Shown one piece after another: positions 26,506-35,700 of a DNA stretch of 64,000 bases; position 1 is the stretch's first letter; each line of letters starts with the position of its first letter. The notes beneath the pieces were generated by a model. The model saw only the letters and a list, made by a program, of their open reading frames with translations, was not told where the DNA came from and did no database searches. Position numbers and translations under genes: made by a program. Source of the DNA: Streptomyces sp. NBC_01451 (GTDB taxonomy: Bacteria; Actinomycetota; Actinomycetes; Streptomycetales; Streptomycetaceae); assembly GCF_036227485.1 (NCBI RefSeq), contig NZ_CP109479.1, positions 3,782,001 through 3,846,000 of the forward strand. Direction: 5' to 3'.

Positions 26506-28959
26506 TCAGTCGGGTGCGACGGTCCCGTCCGTCAGCCCGTCGTACATGCCCCGCACGAGCTGTCCGCCGAGCCGGCCCGCCTGCCGCAGGGCCTCCTCGA
26601 ACTCGGCGAGCGCCCTGAACCGCGCTCCGTAGCGCCGCTGTTCGTCCAGCGACAGCCGGGGCAGTTGCAGTCGGCGGACGTCGAGCCGGGTCGCGGTGGA
26701 CGCGTAGCTGCTGGCCTGCCGGTTGTTGGCGGTACCGCGCAGGAAGCCGGCGAGGAACCACGGGTCGAGGGCGGCCGGATCGGGCCGCAGGAGAACGAGA
26801 CTGCGGCCGAGAACGGCCCCCGCGGTCGCGTCGTCCACCACGCGCGCGACGGACCCGCCGCCGAGGACCGGCACGACGACGTCCCCGGCCGCCACCCGCA
26901 CGGCCGCCTCGTCGCTCTCGGGCAGAGTGCCGGAGGGAGCGGTTCCGGCGAGGACGTCCTGGTCGGTGAGCACGGGCACGCGCGCGTGGCCGCCGTTTCC
27001 GCCCGTACGCATCACCAGGGCGCCCCCGCGCGCGAGTTCGCCGATGGTGATGAGCGGCCAGCGCCCGGGCTGCTCCCCGGTGGGCCCGGCGGGGGCGGGC
27101 GGGGTGAGGTCCACGGTCAGCCGCAGGGTCTCGCCGAGCCGGTCCCGTACGTCGCTCAGGTGCTCGCCGTCGCCCGCGGCGGCGGGCGGGAGGTGACGGG
27201 CCGGGGCGAGGTCGACATCGTCGTCGAGGAGTTCGATGACGGGCACGGACCGTGCGACGCCCGGCTGCTCGACCGCCGTACCGGCCCGCTCGAAGGGCCG
27301 CCAGGCGCCGAGAACGGCGGTGCGCACGGCCTCCCAGTCGAGCCCGTCGCGCCCGGTGTGCTCGGCGACGGTCCCCGTGTCGGCGAGCAGCACCTCGGGC
27401 TGCGCGGACGCCTTGCCGGGCCGCCGCAACACCCACAGGTGCAACGGGATGTTGTACGGGGGTGCCGCGCCGACCGGCAGCGCGATCACCGCGCGCAGCG
27501 CCCCGCGCCGCAGCAGATCGGCGCGGATGCGACGCCCCGAACGCCGGGACGCGGCGGCCGGCGGCATCAGCAGTACGGCGGTGCCGCCGTCCCTGAGCCG
27601 GGCGAGCGCGTGCTGCACCCAGGCCAGCTCGGACTCGTTGCGGGCCGGGAACCCGTACTCCCAGCGGGCGTCGTACGCGAGTTCGTCGTGCCCCCAGTTG
27701 CGCTCGTTGAACGGCGGATGACAGAGGACGGCGTCTGCCCTGAGCCCGGGATAGGCGTCCGCGCGAAGCGCGTCCCCGGCGGCCGTGCGGACGACCACGT
27801 TCCGGCCCTGGAGTGCGAGCCGGAGGGCGGTGAGCGCGGCCAGCTCAGGGGCACTGTCCTGGCCGTACAACTCCCGCTCGGAATCGTCCCGTTCGACCTC
27901 CCGCGCACCCCGCGCGGGAACGGCGCGCAGCAGCGCACCGGTGCCGCAGGCCGGGTCGAGGACGGTGCGCGCCGGGCCGGCGAGGTCCCCCATGAGCCGG
28001 GCCAGCTCGGCCGGGGTGAGCGTGTACTGCCGCGGGTTGGCGTCGAGATGCCGCCCGACCAGGAACTCGTAGGCCTGCCGCGCCCCCAGCTCGGCGGCGA
28101 GCTCGGCGACACCGCGGAGAAGGGGGACGGAGGGAAGGAGTTCGGGGCCGGTGGGCGTGTGTACGGCGGGTGCGGGTGCGGGTGTTGGTGCCGCTGCCGG
28201 TGCGTCGGCGGGCGCGACCGCGAGGGCGTCGGCGATGCTGTCGCTGTGTACGGCGGGCGAGCTGTGTACGCGGGGCGAGGTGGGGGTGGTGTGAACGCCG
28301 GATGCCGGAGGGGAGGCGTGCACGCCGGACGCGGAAGGGGAGGCGTGTACGCCGGGCGCGGAAGGGGAGGCGTGTACGCCGGGCGGGGTGTTCACAGTGG
28401 CCGAGTTGTTCACACCGCCCGGCCCGTTCACATTCGGCACGTCGCGCTCACCCGGCGGAGTGTGAACCCCCCGAACATCAGTCCGGCTGTGAACCCCTCG
28501 TGCGGCCGGCGCCGTGTGAACTGCCCGCACGGCCGGCGAGGTGTGAACCCCGCGCTTCCCCGCGAGGCCGAAACGCGGGGCGATCACCTGTTCCAGCGAG
28601 GCGGGGAGGCGGGCGGCGAGGCGTTCGTCGGAGACCGCGCCGAGTTCCAGCCAGACGGTCGGGCGGTCGTGGATGAGCAGCAGGACGCAGCCCGCGTGGA
28701 CGAGGGCGGTGGCCGGGCCCTCGGGGTGGCCGACGAGTTGCTGCCAGACGCGTTCACGGAGGGGCACTTCGGCGAGTTTTCCCTGGTGGCGGAGCCAGGA
28801 CTCGACCTCGGCGAGCGCGAAGGCGGGGCTGGTCTCGGTACCGCCGACAGGCTTCGGGAAGTCGGCGTGACGGCGGCGCCAGTTGCTGACGGCGGCGCGG
28901 CCGACGCCCGCGAGCCGTGCGATTCCGGCGGCGGTCACTTCCGTGGCGTTGTCCTGCAC
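26506..28959 (-). CDS. HTH + N6-adenine DNA methylase-like protein with VH-repeat linker
   Basis: 817 aa. Residues 9-31 form a helix-turn-helix (TAAGIARLAGVGRAAVSNWRR). A linker at 137-267 carries nine-residue repeats of the form GVHxSPxxx. From about 290 comes a Type I/HsdM-like N6-methylase fold: SAM motif DPACGTGALL (335-344) and motif IV HPPF (414-417) where NPPF/Y is expected. The C-terminal 250 residues resemble a target-recognition or HsdS-like part (WPLITIGELARGG, LPRLSLDEQRRYGARF). The H for N change at motif IV makes catalysis doubtful; it may bind DNA rather than methylate it. Start GTG 28959 with AGGGGAG at 8 nt. No restriction gene is near. Confidence 0.82.
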   Translation of the reverse strand: MQDNATEVTAAGIARLAGVGRAAVSNWRRRHADFPKPVGGTETSPAFALAEVESWLRHQGKLAEVPLRERVWQQLVGHPEGPATALVHAGCVLLLIHDRPTVWLELGAVSDERLAARLPASLEQVIAPRFGLAGKRGVHTSPAVRAVHTAPAARGVHSRTDVRGVHTPPGERDVPNVNGPGGVNNSATVNTPPGVHASPSAPGVHASPSASGVHASPPASGVHTTPTSPRVHSSPAVHSDSIADALAVAPADAPAAAPTPAPAPAVHTPTGPELLPSVPLLRGVAELAAELGARQAYEFLVGRHLDANPRQYTLTPAELARLMGDLAGPARTVLDPACGTGALLRAVPARGAREVERDDSERELYGQDSAPELAALTALRLALQGRNVVVRTAAGDALRADAYPGLRADAVLCHPPFNERNWGHDELAYDARWEYGFPARNESELAWVQHALARLRDGGTAVLLMPPAAASRRSGRRIRADLLRRGALRAVIALPVGAAPPYNIPLHLWVLRRPGKASAQPEVLLADTGTVAEHTGRDGLDWEAVRTAVLGAWRPFERAGTAVEQPGVARSVPVIELLDDDVDLAPARHLPPAAAGDGEHLSDVRDRLGETLRLTVDLTPPAPAGPTGEQPGRWPLITIGELARGGALVMRTGGNGGHARVPVLTDQDVLAGTAPSGTLPESDEAAVRVAAGDVVVPVLGGGSVARVVDDATAGAVLGRSLVLLRPDPAALDPWFLAGFLRGTANNRQASSYASTATRLDVRRLQLPRLSLDEQRRYGARFRALAEFEEALRQAGRLGGQLVRGMYDGLTDGTVAPD
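28158..28545. repeat. in-gene array of GTTCAC/GTGAAC/GTACAC motifs
   Basis: DNA for the VH linker of the methylase-like gene. More than a dozen copies of GTTCAC, its reverse complement GTGAAC, and the related GTACAC recur, many on a 27-bp grid. Forward copies encode Val-His, reverse ones Val-Asn, using GTT and GTA codons that are rare in this genome. Confidence 0.7.
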
Positions 28960-29422
28960 GCGCCGCGCTCCCCTCGTCCAGCGCACGACCCTCGGCGTTC
29001 CCGTGTGCGGCTCCGTTTCCCGTACACAGCCCTGGTCGTGCAGCCCTCGCTTCAGTGTGACGCCGAGCATACCGACGTACGCAAGATCTACCCATTCACG
29101 GCGTGTACACAAGACTTCGCGTGAATCGTGTTGACTCGGTTCACACGCTCTGCTGTTATTGACCCAGCGAACGAGCGGCCCGCGGGAAGAAGGCGGTCGC
29201 CCTCTTTCCTCCTGCTCCAGCCTTCACCCGGTCCAGCTCCTACGGGCCACCCGTCCCTCCTTTCACTGTCCCCAGCCGGGCGGCGGTGGCGAAGCGCCGG
29301 GGACTACGCCACCGCCGCCCACCCTTCTCAGCCCAGCCCATCTCATTTCCACTCGTTTCAGCCCAGTTCAACTCTGCTCGTCCCCACCATCGCCACCACC
29401 ACGAAAACCCGGAGGAACTCCC
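28960..29422. other. gene-free divergent stretch with strong promoter and long leader
   Basis: 463 bp. The left part holds GTGTACAC (29103-29110) and an inverted repeat GTGAA-N14-TTCAC (29121-29144) around a promoter; the right 255 bp are a C/T-rich leader of the lipoprotein gene with a hairpin GGCGGTGGCG...CGCCACCGCC (about 29280-29312). Confidence 0.6.
29131..29159 (+). promoter_or_regulatory. vegetative-type promoter of the lipoprotein gene
   Basis: TTGACT (29131-29136), 17-bp spacer, TGTTAT (29154-29159): close to the HrdB-type consensus. The spacer contains GTTCACAC, the same motif found repeated inside the divergent methylase-like gene. Transcription would start near 29166, giving a leader of about 255 nt. 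Confidence 0.65.
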
Positions 29423-30232
29423 ATGCGCCGAAACACACTTGCCGCCCTCTGCCTCACCGCCGCCACCGTCGCAGGGGTCGCCGGCTGCCAGAGCGGCGAG
29501 AACAAGGCTTCCGACAAGACGGCCGACAAAACAGCAGGCAAGTCGGCTGCCACCGCAACCGCCGAACCGAAGGACCCCTTCGCCGGGCTGACCGGCGGCG
29601 AGATAGTCGATCGGGCGCTGGCGGCCACCTCGGGCGCCTCGTCGCTCCGTATGACGGGCGATGTCCCGGACGACGAGAGCGGCGGGACGATCCGGATCGA
29701 CATGGCCCTCGACAAGCGGGGCGACTGTGCCGGGACGATGAGCATGAACGGTGAGGGCAAGGCCGATCTCGTGAAGTCCGGCACCACCCTCTACATGAAG
29801 TACGACGAGAAGTTCCTGCGGGCGCAGAGCGAGGGTTCGTCGAAGGAGGAGACCGACGGGGTCGTGGCCATGCTGGCCGGGAAATGGACCAAGATGTCCG
29901 CGACCGGCTCAGACGCCAAGGACATCGCGGGCTTCTGCGACCTGGACAGCGCGCTCACCGACTTCAAGGACGCCGGGTCGGCAGCCGGCTCCAACGTGAC
30001 GCGCGGTACCGCGACGACCGTCGGCGGTGCGCCTGCCGCCGTCGTGACGGAGAAGGACGGCAAGGACACGTACACGATGTACGTCGCCAGTGAGGGCAAG
30101 CCCTATCTCCTGCGGGTCGACAGCAAGTCGGCGAAGGACCCGGGGACCATCGTCTTCAGCGACTACGACAAGCCCGTCTCGGCCCGGAAGCCCAGCGGCG
30201 AGATCCTCGACCTGGACGCACTGGACGGCTGA
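29423..30232 (+). CDS. lipoprotein, LppX/LprAFG-like
   Basis: 269-aa secreted lipoprotein. Signal peptide with lipobox VAGC (cysteine at residue 22), a Lys/Ala/Thr-rich spacer, then a mature domain starting DPFAGLTGGEIVDRALAATSGASSLRMTGDV, which fits the LppX/LprAFG lipid-carrier superfamily, with MALDKRGDCAGTMSMNGEGKADLV and LYMKYDEKFL strands. Members of this fold carry lipids or glycolipids at the cell surface, but the ligand here is unknown. ATG 29423 follows GGAGG at 7 nt. The long structured leader and shared regulatory region with the methylase-like gene suggest special control. Confidence 0.82.
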   Translation: MRRNTLAALCLTAATVAGVAGCQSGENKASDKTADKTAGKSAATATAEPKDPFAGLTGGEIVDRALAATSGASSLRMTGDVPDDESGGTIRIDMALDKRGDCAGTMSMNGEGKADLVKSGTTLYMKYDEKFLRAQSEGSSKEETDGVVAMLAGKWTKMSATGSDAKDIAGFCDLDSALTDFKDAGSAAGSNVTRGTATTVGGAPAAVVTEKDGKDTYTMYVASEGKPYLLRVDSKSAKDPGTIVFSDYDKPVSARKPSGEILDLDALDG

Positions 30233-30289
30233 GCCCCGCCGCCGGAACACCGGACGGACCACTGACCCACTGAACCGCTGACCGACTGA

Positions 30290-30361
30290 ACCACCGGACC
30301 ACCGGACCACCGGACCACCGGACCACCGGACCACCGGACCACCGGACCACCGGACCACCGC
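30290..30361. repeat. 8-bp tandem repeat ACCACCGG, nine copies
   Basis: Nine nearly perfect copies of ACCACCGG between the convergent lipoprotein and GNAT genes, ending one base before the GNAT stop codon. Diverged related units (ACCACTG, ACCCACTG) precede it from about 30255. Confidence 0.95.
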
Positions 30362-31120
30362 TCACAAGGTGTGCCGCATCCACACGTTGGGCTCCACGTA
30401 CACCGCGTACCCGTGTCCCACGTCGCACCGCACCGGTGTCAGCGCCCCGGGTACCTCCACCTCGCCGTCGCGGTCGAAGGGCAGGCCCGTCCAGGCGCGC
30501 CACTCCTCCAGCGAGGCCGCGACGCACATCGACGCCGGTGCGATGGCGACGATCGTGGCGCCGGCCCGGGCGTGCACACGCAGCCAGGGGTCGTGGGGCA
30601 ACCCGTCCTCGCGCACCCGGTACGCGTACTCGCTGATCGGTGTCCGTGGTTCCAGGTGCTTGGCACTGGGCCGGACCGGCGCGACGACCTCGCGGAATCC
30701 GTGGGCGGCGGCGTTGTCCCGCATCGCCGCGAGCATGCGTCCGGACAGTCCCGCGCCCTGTGCGTGCGGGGAGACGACGATCGAGATCGCGCTCACCGTG
30801 TCCGGACGGGTACCGGCGCGCAGGTCCTGGAACGCCCACACCAGGACCTGGTCCCAGCCACGCGCGGGCAGTTCGCCCCCGCTCCGGCCGCCCCGCCCCT
30901 CGACGGCGAGCGCGAAGGGCACGCTGTAGGCGTGTGCGACGACCTCACCCCGCTCGTCCTCGGCGAACAGGACGTGTTCCGGGAGTTCGGTGGCGATCCG
31001 GTCGTAGTGGGCGTTGCCCGTGAAGTCGTGCAGCATCACCTCCGGCCAGGTGTCGGGCATTTCGACGACCTGCCGGTACATCTCGGGGCGCTCGGCGAGG
31101 GACGACACCTTCAGCTCCAT
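30362..31120 (-). CDS. GNAT-family N-acetyltransferase
   Basis: 252-aa enzyme. The acetyl-CoA site is in motif A, SAISIVVSPHAQGAGLSGRMLAAMRDNA, with the Q/GxGL loop, and an acceptor-side segment SEYAYRVREDGLPHDPWLRVHARAGATIV follows. The C-terminal extension VPGALTPVRCDVGHGYAVYVEPNVWMRH is typical of a subgroup of long actinobacterial acetyltransferases. Acceptor unknown. ATG at 31120 has no ribosome site, so a leaderless transcript is possible. Downstream are the 8-bp repeats and the convergent lipoprotein gene; upstream is a degenerate repeat tract. Confidence 0.85.
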   Translation of the reverse strand: MELKVSSLAERPEMYRQVVEMPDTWPEVMLHDFTGNAHYDRIATELPEHVLFAEDERGEVVAHAYSVPFALAVEGRGGRSGGELPARGWDQVLVWAFQDLRAGTRPDTVSAISIVVSPHAQGAGLSGRMLAAMRDNAAAHGFREVVAPVRPSAKHLEPRTPISEYAYRVREDGLPHDPWLRVHARAGATIVAIAPASMCVAASLEEWRAWTGLPFDRDGEVEVPGALTPVRCDVGHGYAVYVEPNVWMRHTL

Positions 31121-31156
31121 GGGCGAAACGGTAACCGGATCCCGCGTCACGCCCCA

Positions 31157-31295
31157 GCCCCGGGCGGCACCATCCAGCCCCGGGCGGCACATTCCAGCCC
31201 GGGGCCGCGCCATTCGAGCCCGGGGGCCGCGCCATTCAAGCCCGACGCCGCACCATTCAGCCGTCCGGCACCTTTCAAGCCCGTCCGGCACCATT
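31157..31295. repeat. degenerate 19-22-bp tandem repeat
   Basis: Units such as GCCCCGGGCGGCACCATCCA, GCCCGGGGCCGCGCCATTCG and GCCCGTCCGGCACCATTCA follow one another with changing sequence. They grade into the first bases of the dispersed repeat, so they look like expansion and decay of its left end. Confidence 0.75.
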
Positions 31296-31365
31296 CAGCC
31301 CGTCCGGCGCTTGAGGACAAGGCCGTTCAGGCCGAAGCGGGGGCCTGGGGGCGGCAGCCCTCAGC
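31296..31365. repeat. dispersed palindromic intergenic repeat, copy 3
   Basis: Starts CAGCCCGTCCGGCGCTTGAG like copy 1 and ends in GGGGGC-ggca-GCCC (about 31347-31360), a slightly broken hairpin. Located downstream of a minus-strand gene, as for the other copies. Confidence 0.78.
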
Positions 31366-31409
31366 AGACGCCCACACCGACGCCGGTTCACCACCCCCGG
31401 CAACAAGCC

Positions 31410-32156
31410 TCAGCTCGCGTGGAACCGCGCGGGCGCCTCCGTCGGGTTGCCTCCGGTCGGCAACTCCTGCCCGGCGCACCCCGACAGCACCTTCTTCATC
31501 GCGGTCTTCTCCGCCTCCGTGACCCACAGTTCGTACTTCTTCTTCACGGCGACCTGGTTGGCGACATACGTGCAGCGGTACGCCTTGTTCGGCGGCAGCC
31601 AGGTCGCCGTGTCGCCGTCGCCCTTGCTGCGGTTGGTGCTCGCGTCGACGGCACGGAGGTTGAGCGGGTCGTTGGCCAGCGCTATGCGCTTGCTGGCGTC
31701 CCAGTACTTGGCGCCCTTCTGCCAGGCGTCCGAGAGCGCGACGATGTGGTCTATGTCGACCTCGCTGCGGCCCCGCGTGAACGTCACGTCCTTGCCGCTG
31801 TAGGGGTCCGGATCGAGTTTCCCCGCCGACACCTTGCAGCCGCCGCTGCGGAACCGCACGTCGACCAGGTCCCGTTTGAGGATGTCGTCGCGGGTGTCGC
31901 ACTTGTTGGAGTCGGTGTCCGCCCACGCGGTGCCGAACCGGTCCCGGTCGTATCCCGTCTTGGGCGCCCGCCCCTTCACGGTCAGCGAGTCGACAGCCGC
32001 GAGCGCCGCTCCCCCGCCACTGCCTCCCCCGCCCGCCGCACCGCTCGCGCTCTCCTCGGGCCCTGCGGACCCCAGGCTCTCGCCCTTGCACCCGCCGACG
32101 CCGAACGCCACCACGAGTACGACGGCGGCGACGCCCCCACCCCTCAGACACACCAC
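31410..32156 (-). CDS. secreted HNH endonuclease-like lipoprotein (GmrSD_C/DUF1524)
   Basis: 248-aa exported protein. Hydrophobic start with lipobox-like GVGGC (cysteine near residue 23), a Gly/Ser/Ala-rich spacer, then a DUF1524-type HNH domain: TGYDRDRFGTAWADTDSNKCDTRDDIL, catalytic VDIDHIVALSDAW, and the metal/DNA part NDPLNLRAVDASTNRSKGDGDTATWLPPN. Secreted HNH nucleases of this kind are widespread in actinobacteria and probably degrade extracellular DNA for nutrients or in competition. Tandem GTG codons start it (32156 or 32153), with AGGGG 6 nt ahead. No immunity gene is visible, as expected if it acts outside. Confidence 0.88.
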   Translation of the reverse strand: MVCLRGGGVAAVVLVVAFGVGGCKGESLGSAGPEESASGAAGGGGSGGGAALAAVDSLTVKGRAPKTGYDRDRFGTAWADTDSNKCDTRDDILKRDLVDVRFRSGGCKVSAGKLDPDPYSGKDVTFTRGRSEVDIDHIVALSDAWQKGAKYWDASKRIALANDPLNLRAVDASTNRSKGDGDTATWLPPNKAYRCTYVANQVAVKKKYELWVTEAEKTAMKKVLSGCAGQELPTGGNPTEAPARFHAS

Positions 32157-32364
32157 GTTGCGCCCCTCCCCTGCTGCCCGTTCACTGCCCGTTCCCGTCC
32201 CCGCCCGCTACTGCCAGTTCCCGCGCTCGCCCGCAGTATTCAGCTGGTCGACAGGCTATCGGCCGGCCTCTCCCCACCACAGGGGCGCCCAACGGCGCTC
32301 AAGGGGCGTATTCCGCATACCGGGCGTATCGTCATTGCTGACTCACCTCCGGAAGGAGCTCTGG

Positions 32365-32553
32365 ATGGGCATCCTCGACAAGTTCAAGGACCAGATGCGC
32401 GGCAAGACGGGACAGAAGGTCTCCGACGCCGCGGAAAAGAAGGTCAACGAGAAGACGGGCAACAAGTACACGAGCCAGGTCGACGCCGCGCAGCAGCGGA
32501 TCGAGGGCTCGATGGGCATGGACCGTGATCGCGACAGGCCCGAACAGCCATAG
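32365..32553 (+). CDS. small MT0933-like antitoxin-family protein
   Basis: 62-aa, highly charged helical protein: MGILDKFKDQMRGKTGQKVSDAAEKKVNEKTGNKY. It matches the MT0933/Rv0909-type family, annotated as an antitoxin in mycobacteria, and also recalls CsbD-like stress proteins. ATG 32365 with AAGGAG at 6 nt. In mycobacteria the partner is an SRPBCC-like toxin gene; none lies here, so in this organism it is solitary and the antitoxin label is doubtful. Confidence 0.75.
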   Translation: MGILDKFKDQMRGKTGQKVSDAAEKKVNEKTGNKYTSQVDAAQQRIEGSMGMDRDRDRPEQP

Positions 32554-32606
32554 CCCCGGAGGCCCTTGAAGCCTGAGACAAGAAGGCAGAAGCAGCACAA
32601 GAAGAA

Positions 32607-32645
32607 GGAGCCGCCCACAGCCCCCAACGGGCCACGGGCGGCTCC
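32607..32645. terminator. terminator between the small gene and mfd
   Basis: GGAGCCGCCC (32607-32616) pairs with GGGCGGCTCC (32636-32645). On the minus strand it is followed by TTCTTCTTG, a T-rich tail, so it mainly ends mfd transcription. Confidence 0.8.
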
Positions 32646-32706
32646 CACTTGGCACTTCCTGACCCTTGTCGCTTCCCGCACCTTGCGACTTCCCGCCCCT
32701 ACGCGC

Positions 32707-35700
32707 TCACGATCCCAGGATCGACGTCAGGAACTCCCCGGTCCAGCCGAGCAACTCCCGCCCGACCACCGGCTTTCCGCCCACCTTCGCCGTCTTGGGA
32801 CGCGGTACGAGGATCTGGTGCGCGTTCGCCTTGATGACCGTCCCCGGATAGAGGCGCTTGAGCCGCAGCTCCTGCGACTCCCTCAACTCCACCGGCGTGA
32901 AGCGGATGTTGGTGCCCTGGAGCACGATGTCACCAACCCCGCAGGCCCGCGCGAGCATCCGCAGCCCCGCCACCAGCAGCAGGTTCTCGACCGGCTCGGG
33001 CAACTTGCCGTAGCGGTCGACGAGTTCCTCCCGTACGGCCTTGATGTCGGCCTCGGTGTTGGCGGAGGCGATGGCTCGGTAGGCCGCGAGGCGCAGGCGC
33101 TCGCCGGGGGCGTAGTCGTGCGGGACGTGGGCGTCGACCGGGAGCTCGATCTTGACGTCGAGCTGCGGCTCCTCCTCCACCCCGCCCTCCAGTGATGCCC
33201 GGTAGTCCGCGACGGCCTCGCCGACCATCCGTACGTAGAGGTCGAAGCCGACTCCCGCGATGTGCCCGGACTGTTCGCCGCCGAGGAGGTTTCCGGCGCC
33301 GCGGATTTCGAGGTCCTTCATGGCGACGTACATGCCCGCGCCCATCTCCGTGTGCTGGGCGATGGTCGCCAGCCGCTCGTGGGCGGTCTCGGTCAGGGGC
33401 TTCTCCGGGGGGTACAGGAAGTACGCGTACCCGCGCTCCCGCCCGCGCCCGACTCGCCCGCGCAGCTGGTGGAGTTGGGACAGGCCGAAGTTGTCTCCGC
33501 GCTCCACGATGAGGGTGTTGGCGTTGGAGATGTCGATGCCGGACTCGACGATCGTCGTCGACACGAGGACGTCGTACCGCTTCTCCCAGAAGTCGACGAC
33601 GACCTGCTCCAGCGCCTGCTCGGACATCTGGCCGTGGGCGGTCGCGATCCGTGCCTCGGGGACGATCTCCCGCAGCCGGGCCGCCGCGCGGTCGATGGAC
33701 TCGACACGGTTGTGGATGTAGAAGACCTGGCCCTCGCGCAGGAGTTCGCGGCGGATCGCGGCGCCGATCTGCTTCTCCTCGTACGGTCCGACGAAGGTCA
33801 GCACCGGGTGGCGTTCCTCCGGCGGGGTGGTGATCGTCGACATCTCGCGGATGCCGGTGACCGCCATTTCGAGCGTACGGGGGATGGGGGTGGCGGACAT
33901 CGTCAGCACGTCGACGTTGGCGCGCAGCTTCTTCAGCTGTTCCTTGTGCTCGACGCCGAACCGCTGTTCCTCGTCGACGATGACGAGCCCGAGGTCCTTG
34001 AACCTGGTCTCGGAGGAGAACAGGCGGTGGGTGCCGATGACGACGTCCACCGAGCCCTCGCGCAGGCCCTCCAGGGTGGCCTTCGCCTCGGTCTCCGTCT
34101 GGAAGCGGCTCAACGCCCTGACGTTGACCGGGAATTGGGAGTAGCGCTCGCCGAAGGTGCCGAAGTGCTGCTGTACGAGGAGAGTCGTGGGGACGAGGAC
34201 GGCGACCTGCTTGCCGTCCTGGACGGCCTTGAAGGCGGCGCGGACGGCGATCTCCGTCTTGCCGTAGCCGACGTCGCCGCAGATCAGGCGGTCCATCGGG
34301 ACCGTCTTCTCCATGTCGTCCTTGACCTCGGCGATCGTGGTCAGCTGGTCGGGCGTCTCCACGTACGGGAAGGCGTCCTCCAGCTCGCGCTGCCAGGGCG
34401 TGTCGGGCCCGAAGGCGTGCCCGGGGGCCGCCATGCGGGCGCTGTACAGCTTGATGAGGTCGGCGGCGATCTCCTTGACGGCCTTCTTGGCGCGCGCCTT
34501 GGTCTTCGTCCAGTCGGCGCCGCCGAGCCGGTGGAGGGTGGGTGCCTCGCCGCCGACGTACTTGGTGATCTGTTCGAGCTGGTCGGTGGGGATGTAGAGG
34601 CGGTCGCCGGGCTGGCCGCGCTTGGCGGGCGCGTACTCGACCACGAGGTACTCGCGGGTCGCGCCCTGCACGGTCCGCTGGACCATCTCGATGTACCGGC
34701 CCACACCGTGCTGCTCGTGCACGATGTAGTCGCCGGTTTCGAGGGTGAGCGGGTCGATGGTCTTGCGGCGCCGGGCGGGCATGCGGGCGCCGTCCTTGCC
34801 GGCGGCCTTCTGCCCGGTGAGGTCGGTCTCGGTCAGTACGGCGAGCTTCAGTTTCGTGTCGACGAACCCGAAGTCGATCGAGCCGCACGCCACCTGCACG
34901 ACGGAGGGGGTCAGCGAGGTCAGGTCCGCCTCCAGGCGGGCCGCGATGCCCTCGCCGCCCAGCACCTCGACCGTACGGGCGGCCGGGCCGTGCGCCTCCG
35001 TGACGAACACCGTGCGCCAGCCGTCCGCGAGCCAGCCCTTGGTGTCGGCGAGCGCCTTCGCGGTGTCCCCGCGGTAGGTCTCGGGCGCGTGCATGCCCAG
35101 CTTGAGCGTGTCCGCCGTCGCGTCGGCGGCGAAGGAATCCGTCAGCTCCTCGTCGGCGGCGAACGGCGACACCGACCACCACATCATGTCCAGCTCGCGG
35201 GCCCGGTCCCGGACGTCGGCGATGGACCACAGGGAGGCCGCGCCGACGTCGATGGGCGCCTCGCCGCCGCCCGCGGTGGCCGCCCAGGACGCCTGAAGGA
35301 ACTCCTGGCTGGTCGCCACCAGGTCGGCGGCCCGCGTCCGCACCCGCTCCGGGTCGCACACGACGGCCATGGACCCCTTGGGCAGGACGTCGAGCAGCAG
35401 TTCCATGTCGTCGACGAGCACGGGGGCGAGGGACTCCATGCCCTCGACCGCGATCCCCTCGGCGATCTTGCCGAGCAGCTCACCGAGCTCCGGATGAGCC
35501 TCGGCGAGCGCCGCGGCCCGCTCCCGCACCTCCTCCGTGAGCAGCAGTTCGCGGCAGGGCGGTGCCCACAGTCCGTGCGCGGCGACTTCGAGGGAGCGCT
35601 GGTCGGCGACCTTGAAGTAGCGGATCTCCTCGATGTCGTCGCCCCAGAACTCCACCCGCAGGGGGTGCTCCTCGGTGGGCGGGAACACGTCGAGGATGCC

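Larger units (their letters stand above)
31121..31409. other. gap with degenerate tandem repeats and a dispersed repeat
   Basis: 289 bp between the HNH gene stop and the GNAT start. A tract of seven or eight degenerate 19-22-bp units (31157-31295) leads into dispersed repeat copy 3 (31296-31360). Nothing coding. Confidence 0.7.
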
